Part shown: positions 53,895 to 62,751 of the stretch, one piece after another
Numbering within the stretch: the first letter of the stretch is position 1
Layout: every line of letters begins with the position of its first letter
DNA from: Ktedonobacter racemifer DSM 44963
GTDB taxonomy: Bacteria > Chloroflexota > Ktedonobacteria > Ktedonobacterales > Ktedonobacteraceae
Reading direction: 5' to 3'
Length of the DNA: 64,000 nt
Assembly (NCBI RefSeq): GCF_000178855.1
Contig: NZ_ADVG01000005.1
Span: 434,001 to 498,000, forward strand
Made by a program: the position numbers and the translations under genes
Notes under the pieces: generated by a model
What the model was told of the DNA's origin: nothing
Seen by the model: only the letters and a program-made list of their open reading frames with translations
The model's database searches: none

Positions 53895-55262
53895 ATGCCA
53901 GGGAAGATCATCTTGACCATCACCGCTGGCCCAATGGAGGGTAAGGCGTTTACTTTCGAAGAACACGATACTTTGCTCTGTGGCCGCATGGGCGATTGCC
54001 ATGTCTGCCTGCCAGATGATCGACAGATCTCGCGCCATCACTTTCTGCTGGAAGTCAACCCACCCGATGTCCGTATCCGCGACCTGGGCAGCCTGCATGG
54101 CACCTACATCAATGGGCAGAAATATGGGGGACGCGAAAAGCGTGAAACGCCCGAAGAAGGCGCGAAACGCGAGTACCCCCAGGTGGATCTGCATGGTGGT
54201 GACGAGGTCAAAGTGGGGGCGACCGTGTTCCACGTCCGCCTGGAAGGTGCTGTGGCGTCGGTAGAACCCGTGCGTTGCCAGCGCTGCGGTAACAAGGTCT
54301 CCGCCGAGGTAGGGGCCGCACAGCAGGGGGCATATGTCTGTGCGCGGTGCCGCGAGCAGGTCGAGCAGGACCCGCTCGCCTTGCTGATGGCCGTCCTTGA
54401 TCGCGCTGTGATGCGCGATCACAGGCAGCAGGAGATTCAGATTGAAGATTACGAAATGGGCAAGCTGCTGGGCGCGGGCGGCATGGGTGCAGTCTATCTG
54501 GCCCAACACAAACGCACGAGAGAACAGGCCGCCGTGAAAGTCATGCTCGCCAAAGTGCGCGTCTCGGATGATGCGCGCAGGCAGTTTCTGCGTGAAATCG
54601 AGACCACACGCCGCCTACGCCATCCGCATGTTGTCCGCTTTCTCAGCCATGGCGCAGAGGGGAGCCTCTTCTATTTCCTGCTGGAGTATTGTGCCGGGGG
54701 AAGCGTAGCCGATCTGATGAAACGGCGTGGCGGTCGGCTCGCGCTGGAGGAAGCCAGGCCAATCATGCTCCAGGCGTTGCAAGGGCTGGCCTATCTCCAT
54801 GAACAGGGCTTTGTGCACCGGGATCTCAAACCCCACAATATTCTCCTCGCGGGTCAGGCAGGAGTGCCGGTGGCCAAGATTTCCGATCTGGGGCTGGCCA
54901 AGAATTTTGAGCAGGCGGGTCTCAGCGGCATGACGGCCACCGGCAGCTATGCTGGCTCATTCCCCTTTATGCCTCGTGAGCAAGTGATCAATTTCAAACG
55001 GGTGCAACCGGTCAGCGATGTGTGGGCAATGGGCGCGACCTGCTATACCATGCTCACGGGCACCTTTCCACGGACCCACCGGAGGGGAGAAGATCCGATG
55101 CTCGCCATCCTTCATGGGGAGATCGTGCCCCTTCGCCAGCGTGATCCCCAGTTCCCCGTTCGTCTTGCCGAGGTGATCGACCAGTCTCTTGCCAGCAAAG
55201 AAGGGGAACGGTTCCGCCATGCCGGAGAGATGTATGAAGCCCTGGTGAAAGCCAGTGAGTAA
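53895..55262 (+). CDS. FHA-zinc-ribbon-Ser/Thr kinase
   Basis: 455 aa. N-terminal FHA domain (about 25-115: LLCGRMGDCHVCLPDDRQISRHH, then LGSLHGTYING), a zinc ribbon with CQRCG (from about residue 128) and CARC, then a kinase domain with GAGGMG (193), VKVML Lys, HRDLKPHN with Asp310, and DLG at 331 instead of DFG. SFPFMPREQ stands in place of the APE segment. It is a writer with its own phospho-reader, so it may bind its target or itself after phosphorylation. GGGAGAG precedes the ATG; the gene lies 48 bases after the WD40 kinase. Confidence 0.93.
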   Translation: MPGKIILTITAGPMEGKAFTFEEHDTLLCGRMGDCHVCLPDDRQISRHHFLLEVNPPDVRIRDLGSLHGTYINGQKYGGREKRETPEEGAKREYPQVDLHGGDEVKVGATVFHVRLEGAVASVEPVRCQRCGNKVSAEVGAAQQGAYVCARCREQVEQDPLALLMAVLDRAVMRDHRQQEIQIEDYEMGKLLGAGGMGAVYLAQHKRTREQAAVKVMLAKVRVSDDARRQFLREIETTRRLRHPHVVRFLSHGAEGSLFYFLLEYCAGGSVADLMKRRGGRLALEEARPIMLQALQGLAYLHEQGFVHRDLKPHNILLAGQAGVPVAKISDLGLAKNFEQAGLSGMTATGSYAGSFPFMPREQVINFKRVQPVSDVWAMGATCYTMLTGTFPRTHRRGEDPMLAILHGEIVPLRQRDPQFPVRLAEVIDQSLASKEGERFRHAGEMYEALVKASE

Positions 55263-55332
55263 CGTGATACGTAGACAATGCACGCTTCAAAGAGCGGTAC
55301 GGATCTGAGAGTGAAAGGAAGGGTGGAGAAAC

Positions 55333-56142
55333 ATGGAGCCTCCCGTGCATGGGCCTGTTTCCTGGTCAGTTCGAGCAACGGGCGCAAGCGATGTGGGACG
55401 TCGCCGCCAGCAGCAGCAAGATCGGTCCCTGCTCGACCCTGAGCGCAAGCTCTTCATCGTCTCAGATGGGATGGGAGGACGCCAGGCCGGTGAAGTCGCC
55501 GCACAGGCGGTGGTCACCGTCCTGCCCGCCCTGCTGGAGCACGGTCTGGAGCGAACCAGTGGCTCTGGGATTGAGAAACGGGAACGCGTCCTGCGTGAGA
55601 GCATCGTGGAGCTAAGTCAGCACCTGCGAACGGAGAGTACTGGGCGTGTTGGGCTGCATGGCCTAGGCGCGACTGTCGTCGTGGCCTGGCTTTATGATGC
55701 GCAGGTATCCCTGGCTCACCTGGGCGATAGCCGTCTTTACCTCTTCCGCGCTGATCGCCTCCTGCCATTGACCGAGGACCATTCCGTGGTGACACTCTTG
55801 CGGCAGCGCGGAGAGATCACCCCGGAAGAGGCGCGCACACATCCAGCTCGTGGGCAACTCACCCGCTATGTAGGAATGGAAGGCGAGGTCACACCCGTTG
55901 TCCAGACGGTGCCTCTCCTCTCCGGAGATCGACTCCTCCTGTGTACCGATGGGCTCACCTCTCTGGTGCCCGACAAGCACATCGCCCAGATCTTGCTGAC
56001 CTCCCCGCAAGCCGAGGCCGCTTGCCAGGCATTGGTGCATGCAGCAAATACGGCGGGAGGAAAGGACAACACTACCGTGCTTATCATCGATTGTATCGTG
56101 GACTATCATGGTTCACAACTCTTCCCAGGAGATGCAACGTGA
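55333..56142 (+). CDS. PP2C-family Ser/Thr phosphatase
   Basis: A 269-aa PrpC/Stp-like phosphatase. Metal-binding motifs: QDRSLLD (usual NQD/NED), VSDGMGG, GLGATVVVAW, HLGDSRLYLFR, LCTDGLTSLV and GGKDNTTVLII, all with their Asp residues. It should reverse the phosphorylation by the neighbouring kinases in the cytosol; there is no membrane helix. GGAAGGGTGGAGAAAC precedes the ATG, 70 bases after the second kinase. Confidence 0.93.
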   Translation: MEPPVHGPVSWSVRATGASDVGRRRQQQQDRSLLDPERKLFIVSDGMGGRQAGEVAAQAVVTVLPALLEHGLERTSGSGIEKRERVLRESIVELSQHLRTESTGRVGLHGLGATVVVAWLYDAQVSLAHLGDSRLYLFRADRLLPLTEDHSVVTLLRQRGEITPEEARTHPARGQLTRYVGMEGEVTPVVQTVPLLSGDRLLLCTDGLTSLVPDKHIAQILLTSPQAEAACQALVHAANTAGGKDNTTVLIIDCIVDYHGSQLFPGDAT

Positions 56143-56255
56143 TGACATACGTCCCCCGCCGTCAAGCACATCAGAGATGGCGTCAAACATAAGAATCGAC
56201 CATTGATAATTGCGCCTCCTGGTGTCATCAGCGAAGGAAGGATCAGAACAGGACC

Positions 56256-57512
56256 ATGGAGAAAAAGCCGAGTTGGATACAATCCCTTTTCGGTCATAAG
56301 TCCGCAAAGCAAGCCAACACCCCGCCACTTGCATCACCAGTGCTTGCCGAGGATGGTGTGCCTGCTTACTGGAAGGTTGGCGACTGTATCTTCAATGAGT
56401 TCGATGTAACAGGCATTATAGGTGAAGGCGGCATGGGTACCGTCTACAAAATCAACTATCACCCTTGGCTCTCCATCGATCTCGTCGTAAAGAGCCCCAG
56501 GCCAGAGTTTTTTGCCAGGGAAGGAGGCAAAGAGAACTTCATTCGCGAAGCAGAGACGTGGATGGGGCTAAGAGTACATCCCCATCTGGTCAGTTGCTAT
56601 TTTGTACGCAGCCTGGGTGGCATTCCGCGTATTTTTGCCGAATATATCGATGGGGGAAGCCTTGCGGATTGGATTCGTCAGCGAAAATTGTACGAAGGTG
56701 GCCTGGAACGGGCACTGGAACGGATACTGGACATCGCGATCCAATTTGCCTGGGGATTGCATGCGGCCCATGAACAGGGACTGGTCCATCAGGATATCAA
56801 ACCAGCGAATGTGATGCTCACCACGCAGGGGATCGCGAAAGTGACCGATTTTGGATTGGCGAGAGCGAGGGCAATGACCGGAGAACAGGAGATGAAAGAT
56901 GAACAAGCGCATCAAAGTATCCTCGTCAGTTCACGCGGGATGACTCCCGCCTACTGCTCACCAGAGCAGGCGGCGGAGCAGAAACTCAGCCGGAAGACGG
57001 ATATCTGGAGTTGGGGGCTCTCCGTCCTCGAGATGTTCACGGGGGAGGTGACGTGGAGGATTGGTGTGGCAGCGCGAGAAGCACTAGCAGAGTACAGGGG
57101 GACAAGATCCGGATATTCCCGTGATGCCTGCTGACCTCGTGGATTTGCTCACCAGGTGTTTCCAGATGCAACCAGAGAGCCGTCCTGCTACGATGCTGGA
57201 AGTGGCAACGGAGTTGCCAGCGATCTACGCACGCGCGGTTGGGCGGAGGAGGCACTGGCAGCCTATGAGCAAGCCATCCGTCTGGGCCCTAACAATGCCC
57301 GTGCCTATTATAACCATTATAATCAAGGTACCGTACTCCAAGCGATTGGGCAGTTCAATGAGGCGCTGGCAGCCTATGAGCGAGCTATCCGTTTGAATCC
57401 CAACGATGCCGATGCCTATTACAACCAGGGGAATGTACACCAAGAGCTTGGACGGCTGGGGGAGGCGGAACAGGCTTTCCGAAAAGCACGAGCACTTCGA
57501 TCACAAAGCTGA
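56256..57512 (+). pseudogene. Third Hanks-type kinase with TPR tail, broken by frameshifts
   Basis: The frame 56256-57134 encodes a kinase very close to that at 49962 (GEGGMGTVYKI, VVKSPRPEFFAREGGKENF, HQDIKPAN, TDFGLARA, TPAYCSPEQ). A change in a run of five G near 57100 shifts the frame; PADLVDLLTRCFQMQPESRPAT continues in another frame. A second shift near 57225 leads to tetratricopeptide repeats (ALAAYEQAIRLGPNNARAYYN, ALAAYERAIRLNPNDADAYYNQG) ending at 57512. No WD40 part. The kinase lobe is complete except for its last helices, so partial activity cannot be excluded. Confidence 0.82.
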
Positions 57513-57598
57513 AACGTTCTGGCGTTGCCCACAAGAACAAGAAGAGCATAGGGTAGCGGACCATGCTGAGCAAGGTAAACGGAACCGGAGGAGCGTAG

Positions 57599-57820
57599 AT
57601 GGCATCTGGCAAGTTCATCATTGCAGCCGGAGGCGCCTTTGGCTGCAACGAAAGAGACAAATCCTATCAGCAGGAGCTGACGGCGACTATAGGTTATGCC
57701 ACGATCATCAAAAAAACACAAACTACTGTAAAATATCTGCAGCCCTCCCCTCTCATCACAAATTCCTGCCAAAATGGTACAGTGTTTCTGACCCTTGCCA
57801 TGAGGATCTCAACCGACTGA
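57599..57820 (+). CDS. Unrecognised small ORF in a decayed stretch
   Basis: A 73-aa frame with GGAGGAGCGTAG just upstream of the ATG and an N-terminus MASGKFIIAAGGAFG. After its stop another frame (CKKTRELLRREYPAAPTDSA, ending at 57908) looks like the coding end of the same gene. The region 57513-57931 is thus probably a small frameshifted gene before the ADP-ribosylglycohydrolase. I do not know the family. Confidence 0.3.
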   Translation: MASGKFIIAAGGAFGCNERDKSYQQELTATIGYATIIKKTQTTVKYLQPSPLITNSCQNGTVFLTLAMRISTD

Positions 57821-57931
57821 TGCGAGGGCGCTGTCTGCAAGAAGACACGCGAACTGTTGCGCCGCGAATACCCTGCTGCTCCAACGGATTCAGCACAGAT
57901 CACCTCTGAGTGAGAAGGAAAAGCAATCTCT

Positions 57932-58882
57932 ATGGAACTGATTGAACGCTATCGAGGCAGTCTTTTAGGGCTCGCAGTTGGCGATGCGCTCGGCACCACC
58001 CTTGAATTCCTCCAACCAGGATCATTTACCCCAATTGATGACATGATTGGCGGGGGAGCCTTTCGCCTCAAGCCTGGTGAATGGACAGACGATACCTCCA
58101 CGGCTCTTTGTCTGGCTGCCAGCCTGATCGAATCCAAAGGCTTCGATGCTCGCGACCAGATCGAGCGCTATCTCCGCTGGCGCGATCAGGGCTATATGGC
58201 GAGCAACGGGCAATGCTTTGACATTGGGGAAACGGTCGATGCGGCCTTACGAACGTTTCAAAAAACAGGTGATCCTTTTGCTGGGCCTTCGGGACAGTTC
58301 TCCGCAGGCAATGGGTCAATTATGCGACTGGCTCCGGTTCCTCTGTTCTACGCTTTCCATCCGCGTCTCGCTCTTGAAAAGTCAGAGGAGAGTTCTCGGA
58401 CTACCCACCAGGCGAAGAGTGCTCTGGATGCCTGCCGCTATTTGGGCGGTCTTCTGGTGGGAGCCCTGCAAGGGGAGAGCAAAGAAACGCTGCTCTCACC
58501 TCTGTATAGTCCTCCTCCCACTTCCTGGAAGGATGCTCCGCTGGTCCCAGAAATAGCCGAAGTGGCCGCTGGCTCTTTCAAGCGGCGCAATCCCCCAGCG
58601 ATCAAAGGTTCGAGTTATGTCAAAAAATCCCTGGAGGCTGCTTTGTGGGCTTTTTTTCACAGCGAGACCTTCCGCGAGGGGTGCTTGCTCGCGGTCAACC
58701 TGGGAGATGATGCCGACACCACGGGTGCGGTCTATGGACAGCTTGCAGGCGCCTTCTATGGAGAGAGAGGAATTCCGCAAGAGTGGCGGGCGCGCCTTGC
58801 GCAGCGCCAACTGATAGAAGACCTGGCTGAACAGCTCTTCCATCTGGCGAGCAGCGGGCTGTTGGGGAAGAGAACAATGTGA
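57932..58882 (+). CDS. ADP-ribosylglycohydrolase (DraG/ARH family)
   Basis: A 316-aa protein. N-terminus RYRGSLLGLAVGDALGTTLEF, metal-binding WTDDTSTALCLA, SAGNGSIMRLAPVPLF, and the second metal site NLGDDADTTGAVYGQLAGA. These are the motifs of ADP-ribosyl hydrolases, which remove ADP-ribose from arginine, serine or DNA/nucleotide targets using two Mg ions. All metal ligands are present. It ends the kinase island; reader/writer kinases together with an ADP-ribose eraser suggest crosstalk, but no ADP-ribosyltransferase is seen nearby. Confidence 0.93.
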   Translation: MELIERYRGSLLGLAVGDALGTTLEFLQPGSFTPIDDMIGGGAFRLKPGEWTDDTSTALCLAASLIESKGFDARDQIERYLRWRDQGYMASNGQCFDIGETVDAALRTFQKTGDPFAGPSGQFSAGNGSIMRLAPVPLFYAFHPRLALEKSEESSRTTHQAKSALDACRYLGGLLVGALQGESKETLLSPLYSPPPTSWKDAPLVPEIAEVAAGSFKRRNPPAIKGSSYVKKSLEAALWAFFHSETFREGCLLAVNLGDDADTTGAVYGQLAGAFYGERGIPQEWRARLAQRQLIEDLAEQLFHLASSGLLGKRTM

Positions 58883-58931
58883 GGGAACTCGCGTGTTCCT
58901 AAGTACAATCTACGAACTTTTAACAAGTGAA

Positions 58932-59135
58932 ACGCTTGAGCTCAAGAGTGGGTGTTGCCATGGATGTGTGCCAGAAAAAACCTGGGTCTATGGAGTGCTC
59001 CGAGTGCGCGATGGCAAGGAGATCACCCATTGCACTGCCTCGCGGAATTCCAAGGGCTACATTGAGTTGCTCAAAGCCATCGAAGCAGATAACCCAAGCG
59101 GAGATATCTTCATCATTACCGATAATCTGAGTAGT
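58932..59135 (+). pseudogene. IS630-type transposase relic, left part
   Basis: The frame reads KSGCCHGCVPEKTWVYGVLR, then EITHCTASRNSKGYIELLKA and SGDIFIITDNLSS, i.e. the middle of a DDE transposase up to the second Asp (ITDN). At 59136 it stops abruptly and continues at 60924. The N-terminus is missing. It is a different IS630-like type from the one at 33376. Confidence 0.8.
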
Positions 59136-60923
59136 GACACTCCGCGTCGGCTAAAGCCGAGCAGCTTCTGACACTGTGCCGTAGTCGGATTCGTGAGATA
59201 TGTGGCGTAGCCACTACTCAAAGTGAATCCGTAGTTGGGACGCAATATCTGAGAGGGGCGCGCCCATCCGGCGCCTTCCTCTCTGGGGGGTGCCATCCCC
59301 GTTGGCATGATCTCCACGCCTGGCCGCAGGAATAGATGGTCCCATCTGGCGTTTGGCATCCTGGGAGATCCCAACACCTGAGCCTTTCGGCTCCCTCTTC
59401 GCACGTCGCGTCAGAGCATGAGGCTTTTCCTTCAAAGGTGCTTGCGTACGCTCGATCAAGCGCTGCCCGACTCTCAGGCTGGCATTTCTGTCGGCATGGT
59501 CGCGCATCTGGCACTGTGGGCAGAAGCAGAGGGCGGCGCCGGGAGTATAGCCCTCCTGGGGCTGTCCCTGGTTGTAGCGCACGACCAGGCCATGACAACG
59601 ATGGCATTGCCGGCTCGTATTGCGCGGATTCACACGGGCCGTGATGAGACCGCCTCCATTCCACGCCTTGTACTTTGCGTAGCGGAACATGCGGCCCTTC
59701 ATCCAGTAGGCCCGTTTCGTATTGCCCCGACGCGAATACTTGCCCTGCTCTGGTCGCAGGTTGCCTAGATGCTCGAAGACGAGAATACTCGCCTCATGCT
59801 TGGTGGCGAACTGGACAATGCGGCTGCTCACTAGGTGCGCGATCTGTTCGTCAACGTGCCTGATTTTGGCCCAGAGGTCGGCATTGTCCTGTTCGTTCTC
59901 GGCAATGATGCCAGTCTGAGATCGGTTGCGTGCAATACGTCCAAGCAGTTGCGCCTTGTGCCCGATACCGCTGCGCCATTCCCAATGAAGGAAGTAGCCA
60001 GGATGGTGCCGTCAACGGTCTGGACGCTGCACACAGCTACGTGATGGTCGAGATTGAGATCCACCGCGCAGATCCGTGTCTGGGCGGTGGTGAGTTGCTC
60101 TATGACTTTTGCGGGAGCCTCGAATGTCTTCTCGATGGGAGTATGCAACCACCAGCGATCTCCTTTGCGGACAAGTTGCGGACTGCCCATCTCGAAGCCA
60201 TCGGGGAGATCGCGACAGAGGATCTGTATTTTAAGCCAGGACCAGCACGAGCCGGTCCAGACTTTGAGCATGATAGAATGGGTATGACGCTCGCGCCAAA
60301 GGCTTGCGTAGAAGGGAGCTGACTTCTTCCATGATCGGGGCGGGACTGGTGGCCGCACCCTGAACGGCCTCCTCTTGCCCTTCTTCGTTTGTTTGGCTTC
60401 GTGTTTCTGCTTACGTGCTCGCCATGTTTTGAGAGAGGAGAAGAAGGAGCGAGCTGAGCCGAGCGCGGTATTGATAGCAGCGCGTCGGAACAGAGCAGGG
60501 ATATCTGGCGCGAGATCGGTGAGTGGCATGATCGGATGGGGTTTGGACTCCGTTGTATGCGTGAGTTTCTCCAGGGCCGTGAGGGCCTCCTTATTTTTGA
60601 GGGCAAGAAGACCTTCGTGTGCCTGGATGACTTCAAAATAAAAGGCCACAACCAGATTGAAGAGGGACTGGTTTGCCGCGAAGTAGGCAGCATACTGCGG
60701 TGGATAGTGTAATGCCTGCCTGATGGTTTTCGTGGCTTTTGCCATGTTCAGTACCTCCTCTCGCAAAATATATGGTATCTCTCTTAGAGAGTACCAGACT
60801 GATTTGAAATTGCCAAACATCCGTTCTATATAGTACTCTATTTTGCAAGGGCTCAAGCCCAAGAACACGCCTCACCACGGTCTAAAGAACCGTGGCTTGC
60901 GGCGGGCTAAAGCCCTCTCCTGT
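59136..60923 (-). mobile_element. tnpB element inserted in an IS630-type transposase gene
   Basis: Left border (right end of the element) GACACTCCGCGTCGGCTAAA with a CGGCTTTAGCCG hairpin; right border (left end of the element) has hairpins CCACGGTCTAAAGAACCGTGG (60880-60900) and GGGCTAAAGCCC (60904-60915). Deleting 59136-60923 restores AATCTGAGTAGT-CACAAGGGTCTGG, which reads NLSSHKGLE, the expected transposase. No target duplication, as expected for IS200/605-type elements. Confidence 0.82.
59214..60745 (-). pseudogene. tnpB: TnpB gene with a frameshift
   Basis: The ATG at 60745 has AGGAGGT nine bases upstream. The first frame contains RuvC Asp in CAVDLNLDHHVAV; the rest, with Glu in ASILVFEHLGNLRPEQ, zinc-finger CHRCHG...CPQC and Asp in DHADRNASLRVGQRL, lies in another frame ending at 59214. 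A one-base change near 59968 separates them; the shifted frame between gives RIARNRSQTGIIAENEQDNA, as expected for the family. Thus the gene was intact recently. The repaired product would have about 510 aa. Confidence 0.82.
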
Positions 60924-61165
60924 CACAAGGGTCTGGAGACATGCACCTGGCTGGACGAGCATCCACGCCTTCAGCAAGTCTTCATTTCTACAGGAACCTG
61001 TTGGTTGAATTTGCAAGAGGCTGGCGGCGACTCTTTCGACATGATGCACTCGCTGGGCAAAGCTTCGCCAATCCCAAAGGGATCGAGCAGGCCACCCGTG
61101 TGGTCAGTGCCCAACTCAACCGGCGAGCCAAGCCTTGGATCTGGGGACGGTCTCCCAGGACTCGC
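60924..61165 (+). pseudogene. IS630-type transposase relic, right part
   Basis: Continues the gene interrupted at 59135: HKGLETCTWLDEHPRLQQVF, WLNLQE, then after a frameshift RRLFRHDALAGQSFANPKGI and NRRAKPWIWGR. The catalytic Glu region follows WLNLQE. Downstream codons are shifted. Inactive. Confidence 0.75.
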
Positions 61166-61247
61166 CGTCGCTGTCGCGTGTTTTTTGTTACCGCATCTAA
61201 GAAAATGCGCATTAGAAGCTTTAGCCGAAATAGCTGCAGAGAATAGG

Positions 61248-61295
61248 CGCGAGTGCAATAGCAAGCCTCACAAAGGGCTTGCTATTGCACTCGCG
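61248..61295. repeat. 20-bp perfect inverted repeat
   Basis: Arms 61248-61267 (CGCGAGTGCAATAGCAAGCC) and 61276-61295 with an 8-base loop. It follows the transposase relic and may be a terminator or an IS end. Confidence 0.5.
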
Positions 61296-61368
61296 ACATG
61301 AGCCGGAGAGAACTTGCATTTACACGCGACAGGCCAATGGGAGGTTCGGACACTACCGACGACCTATC

Positions 61369-61408
61369 GCGGCGCAGCAGCGCCTCCGGGGAGGCGCTGC
61401 TGCGCCGC
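61369..61408 (-). terminator. GC-rich hairpin after the MFS transporter
   Basis: Perfect 19-bp arms (GCGGCGCAGCAGCGCCTCC) separated by two bases, five bases beyond the transporter stop on the minus strand. A strong stem without a T-run. Confidence 0.6.
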
Positions 61409-61412
61409 TGCG

Positions 61413-62714
61413 TTAGCGCACAGACCTAATAGGCTGAACCAGGAAAGCACCTGTCAGCGCGATCAGCCCGGCCATCACGAACAAGATGAAGTAGCTATTG
61501 TGGGTCAGGCTGAGGACAATCCCGGCCAGCAAGGGTGCTAGGGACTGGGGCAGCGAGTTGGCGATATTCAGAATTCCCAGGTCTTTTCCCCGGTCTCCCT
61601 CAGAGGGCAGAACGAGCGTGACCAGCACAAAGTCAACCGCCAGGTAACAGCCAAACCCGACGCCCTGCAAGCAGGTAGCGACGATCACCACTGGCCACGA
61701 GGGGAAAAAACCCATCAAGAACAGCGCAAGTGCGATGATGACGCTGGCGACAATCACAAACAGCTTGCGCCGCTGAAAACGATCAGAGAGCATGCCGCCC
61801 ACTATGGTCGAGAGAATCAGGAAGACGACCGAAAACAGGCTTAAGAGCGAGGAACCCTGCGCAATCGTCTGGCCAGGAAAGAGCTGCGTGTAGTGGACCG
61901 CGTCCTGGAGATAATAATAGGTATAGCCGGTTGCTGAGGCATAGCCCAGCATGACAATAAAACGCGCGAGCCAGGCCCAGCCAAAATCAGGATAGGCCCG
62001 GGGGTTGATCCAGAAATTTTTCAGGAACGTCCCTAACTGGAAGGGGGGCAGGTATCCCTTGGGAAGCACCTTTTCACGGAGAAAGAACGTGTAGGGAAGC
62101 AGAACCACCAGGACAAGTGCGATCAGGAATAGGTAACTGATGTCGAAGTTCTTCAATACCTGGCCGATCAGGATCACGCCAAGAATCGCGCCGAGCGGCG
62201 TGGACATACTCACAAGGCCGGTAATGGTTCCACGCTGGCTCGCGGGAATCCGGTCAGGGACAATGGCCGTGGCTGCTGCCTGGAGAAAATTCGAGAACAA
62301 CTGCATCAAGCTCCAGCCGATGACCAGAGCAACAATGGTAGTCGCCTTCCACAGCAAAGCCAGGGCCAGGGCGCTCAAAAGCGCCCCGGCCAGAATCCAC
62401 GGACGCCTCCGTCCCAGACGCGAGCTCGTTCGATCGCTTAACGCGCCAACAATGGGATTGGCGAGTAGTGAGACGAAAGCGCCAATGGAGGTCACAATAC
62501 CCAAGTTGAGCGTTTTGTGTACCGCGTCAATGGCTCCCACCTGTTCTGGTAATAATAACTGGAGCACAGGGAGAACGCTTATCCAGATAACCAGGTTTGC
62601 GGCAGTCAGCGCGGCGACAAAGCCTTTGCTCACGGGCTGAGTGGGAGCCTGCAACGCTTCAGGAATCTCCTGAGATGACGTCGGCTCTAACGAAGAAAGT
62701 GGATAATCTGCCAT
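61413..62714 (-). CDS. MFS transporter, sugar-type (GPH/SLC45-like)
   Basis: A 433-aa protein with about 12 membrane helices. The first conserved loop reads NPIVGALSDRTSSRLGRRRPWIL, characteristic of the SLC45/sucrose and GPH sugar:cation symporter groups, and the second half carries GGMLSDRFQRRKLF. An N-terminal soluble tail of about 30 residues precedes helix 1. The likely substrate is a disaccharide or glycoside. It lies 37 bases downstream of the beta-mannosidase gene on the same strand, so it probably imports mannosides for that enzyme. AAAGAGGTATC precedes the ATG. Confidence 0.88.
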   Translation of the reverse strand: MADYPLSSLEPTSSQEIPEALQAPTQPVSKGFVAALTAANLVIWISVLPVLQLLLPEQVGAIDAVHKTLNLGIVTSIGAFVSLLANPIVGALSDRTSSRLGRRRPWILAGALLSALALALLWKATTIVALVIGWSLMQLFSNFLQAAATAIVPDRIPASQRGTITGLVSMSTPLGAILGVILIGQVLKNFDISYLFLIALVLVVLLPYTFFLREKVLPKGYLPPFQLGTFLKNFWINPRAYPDFGWAWLARFIVMLGYASATGYTYYYLQDAVHYTQLFPGQTIAQGSSLLSLFSVVFLILSTIVGGMLSDRFQRRKLFVIVASVIIALALFLMGFFPSWPVVIVATCLQGVGFGCYLAVDFVLVTLVLPSEGDRGKDLGILNIANSLPQSLAPLLAGIVLSLTHNSYFILFVMAGLIALTGAFLVQPIRSVR

Positions 62715-62751
62715 AATGATACCTCTTCTTTGAGATCAGGATAGGCGCTGT

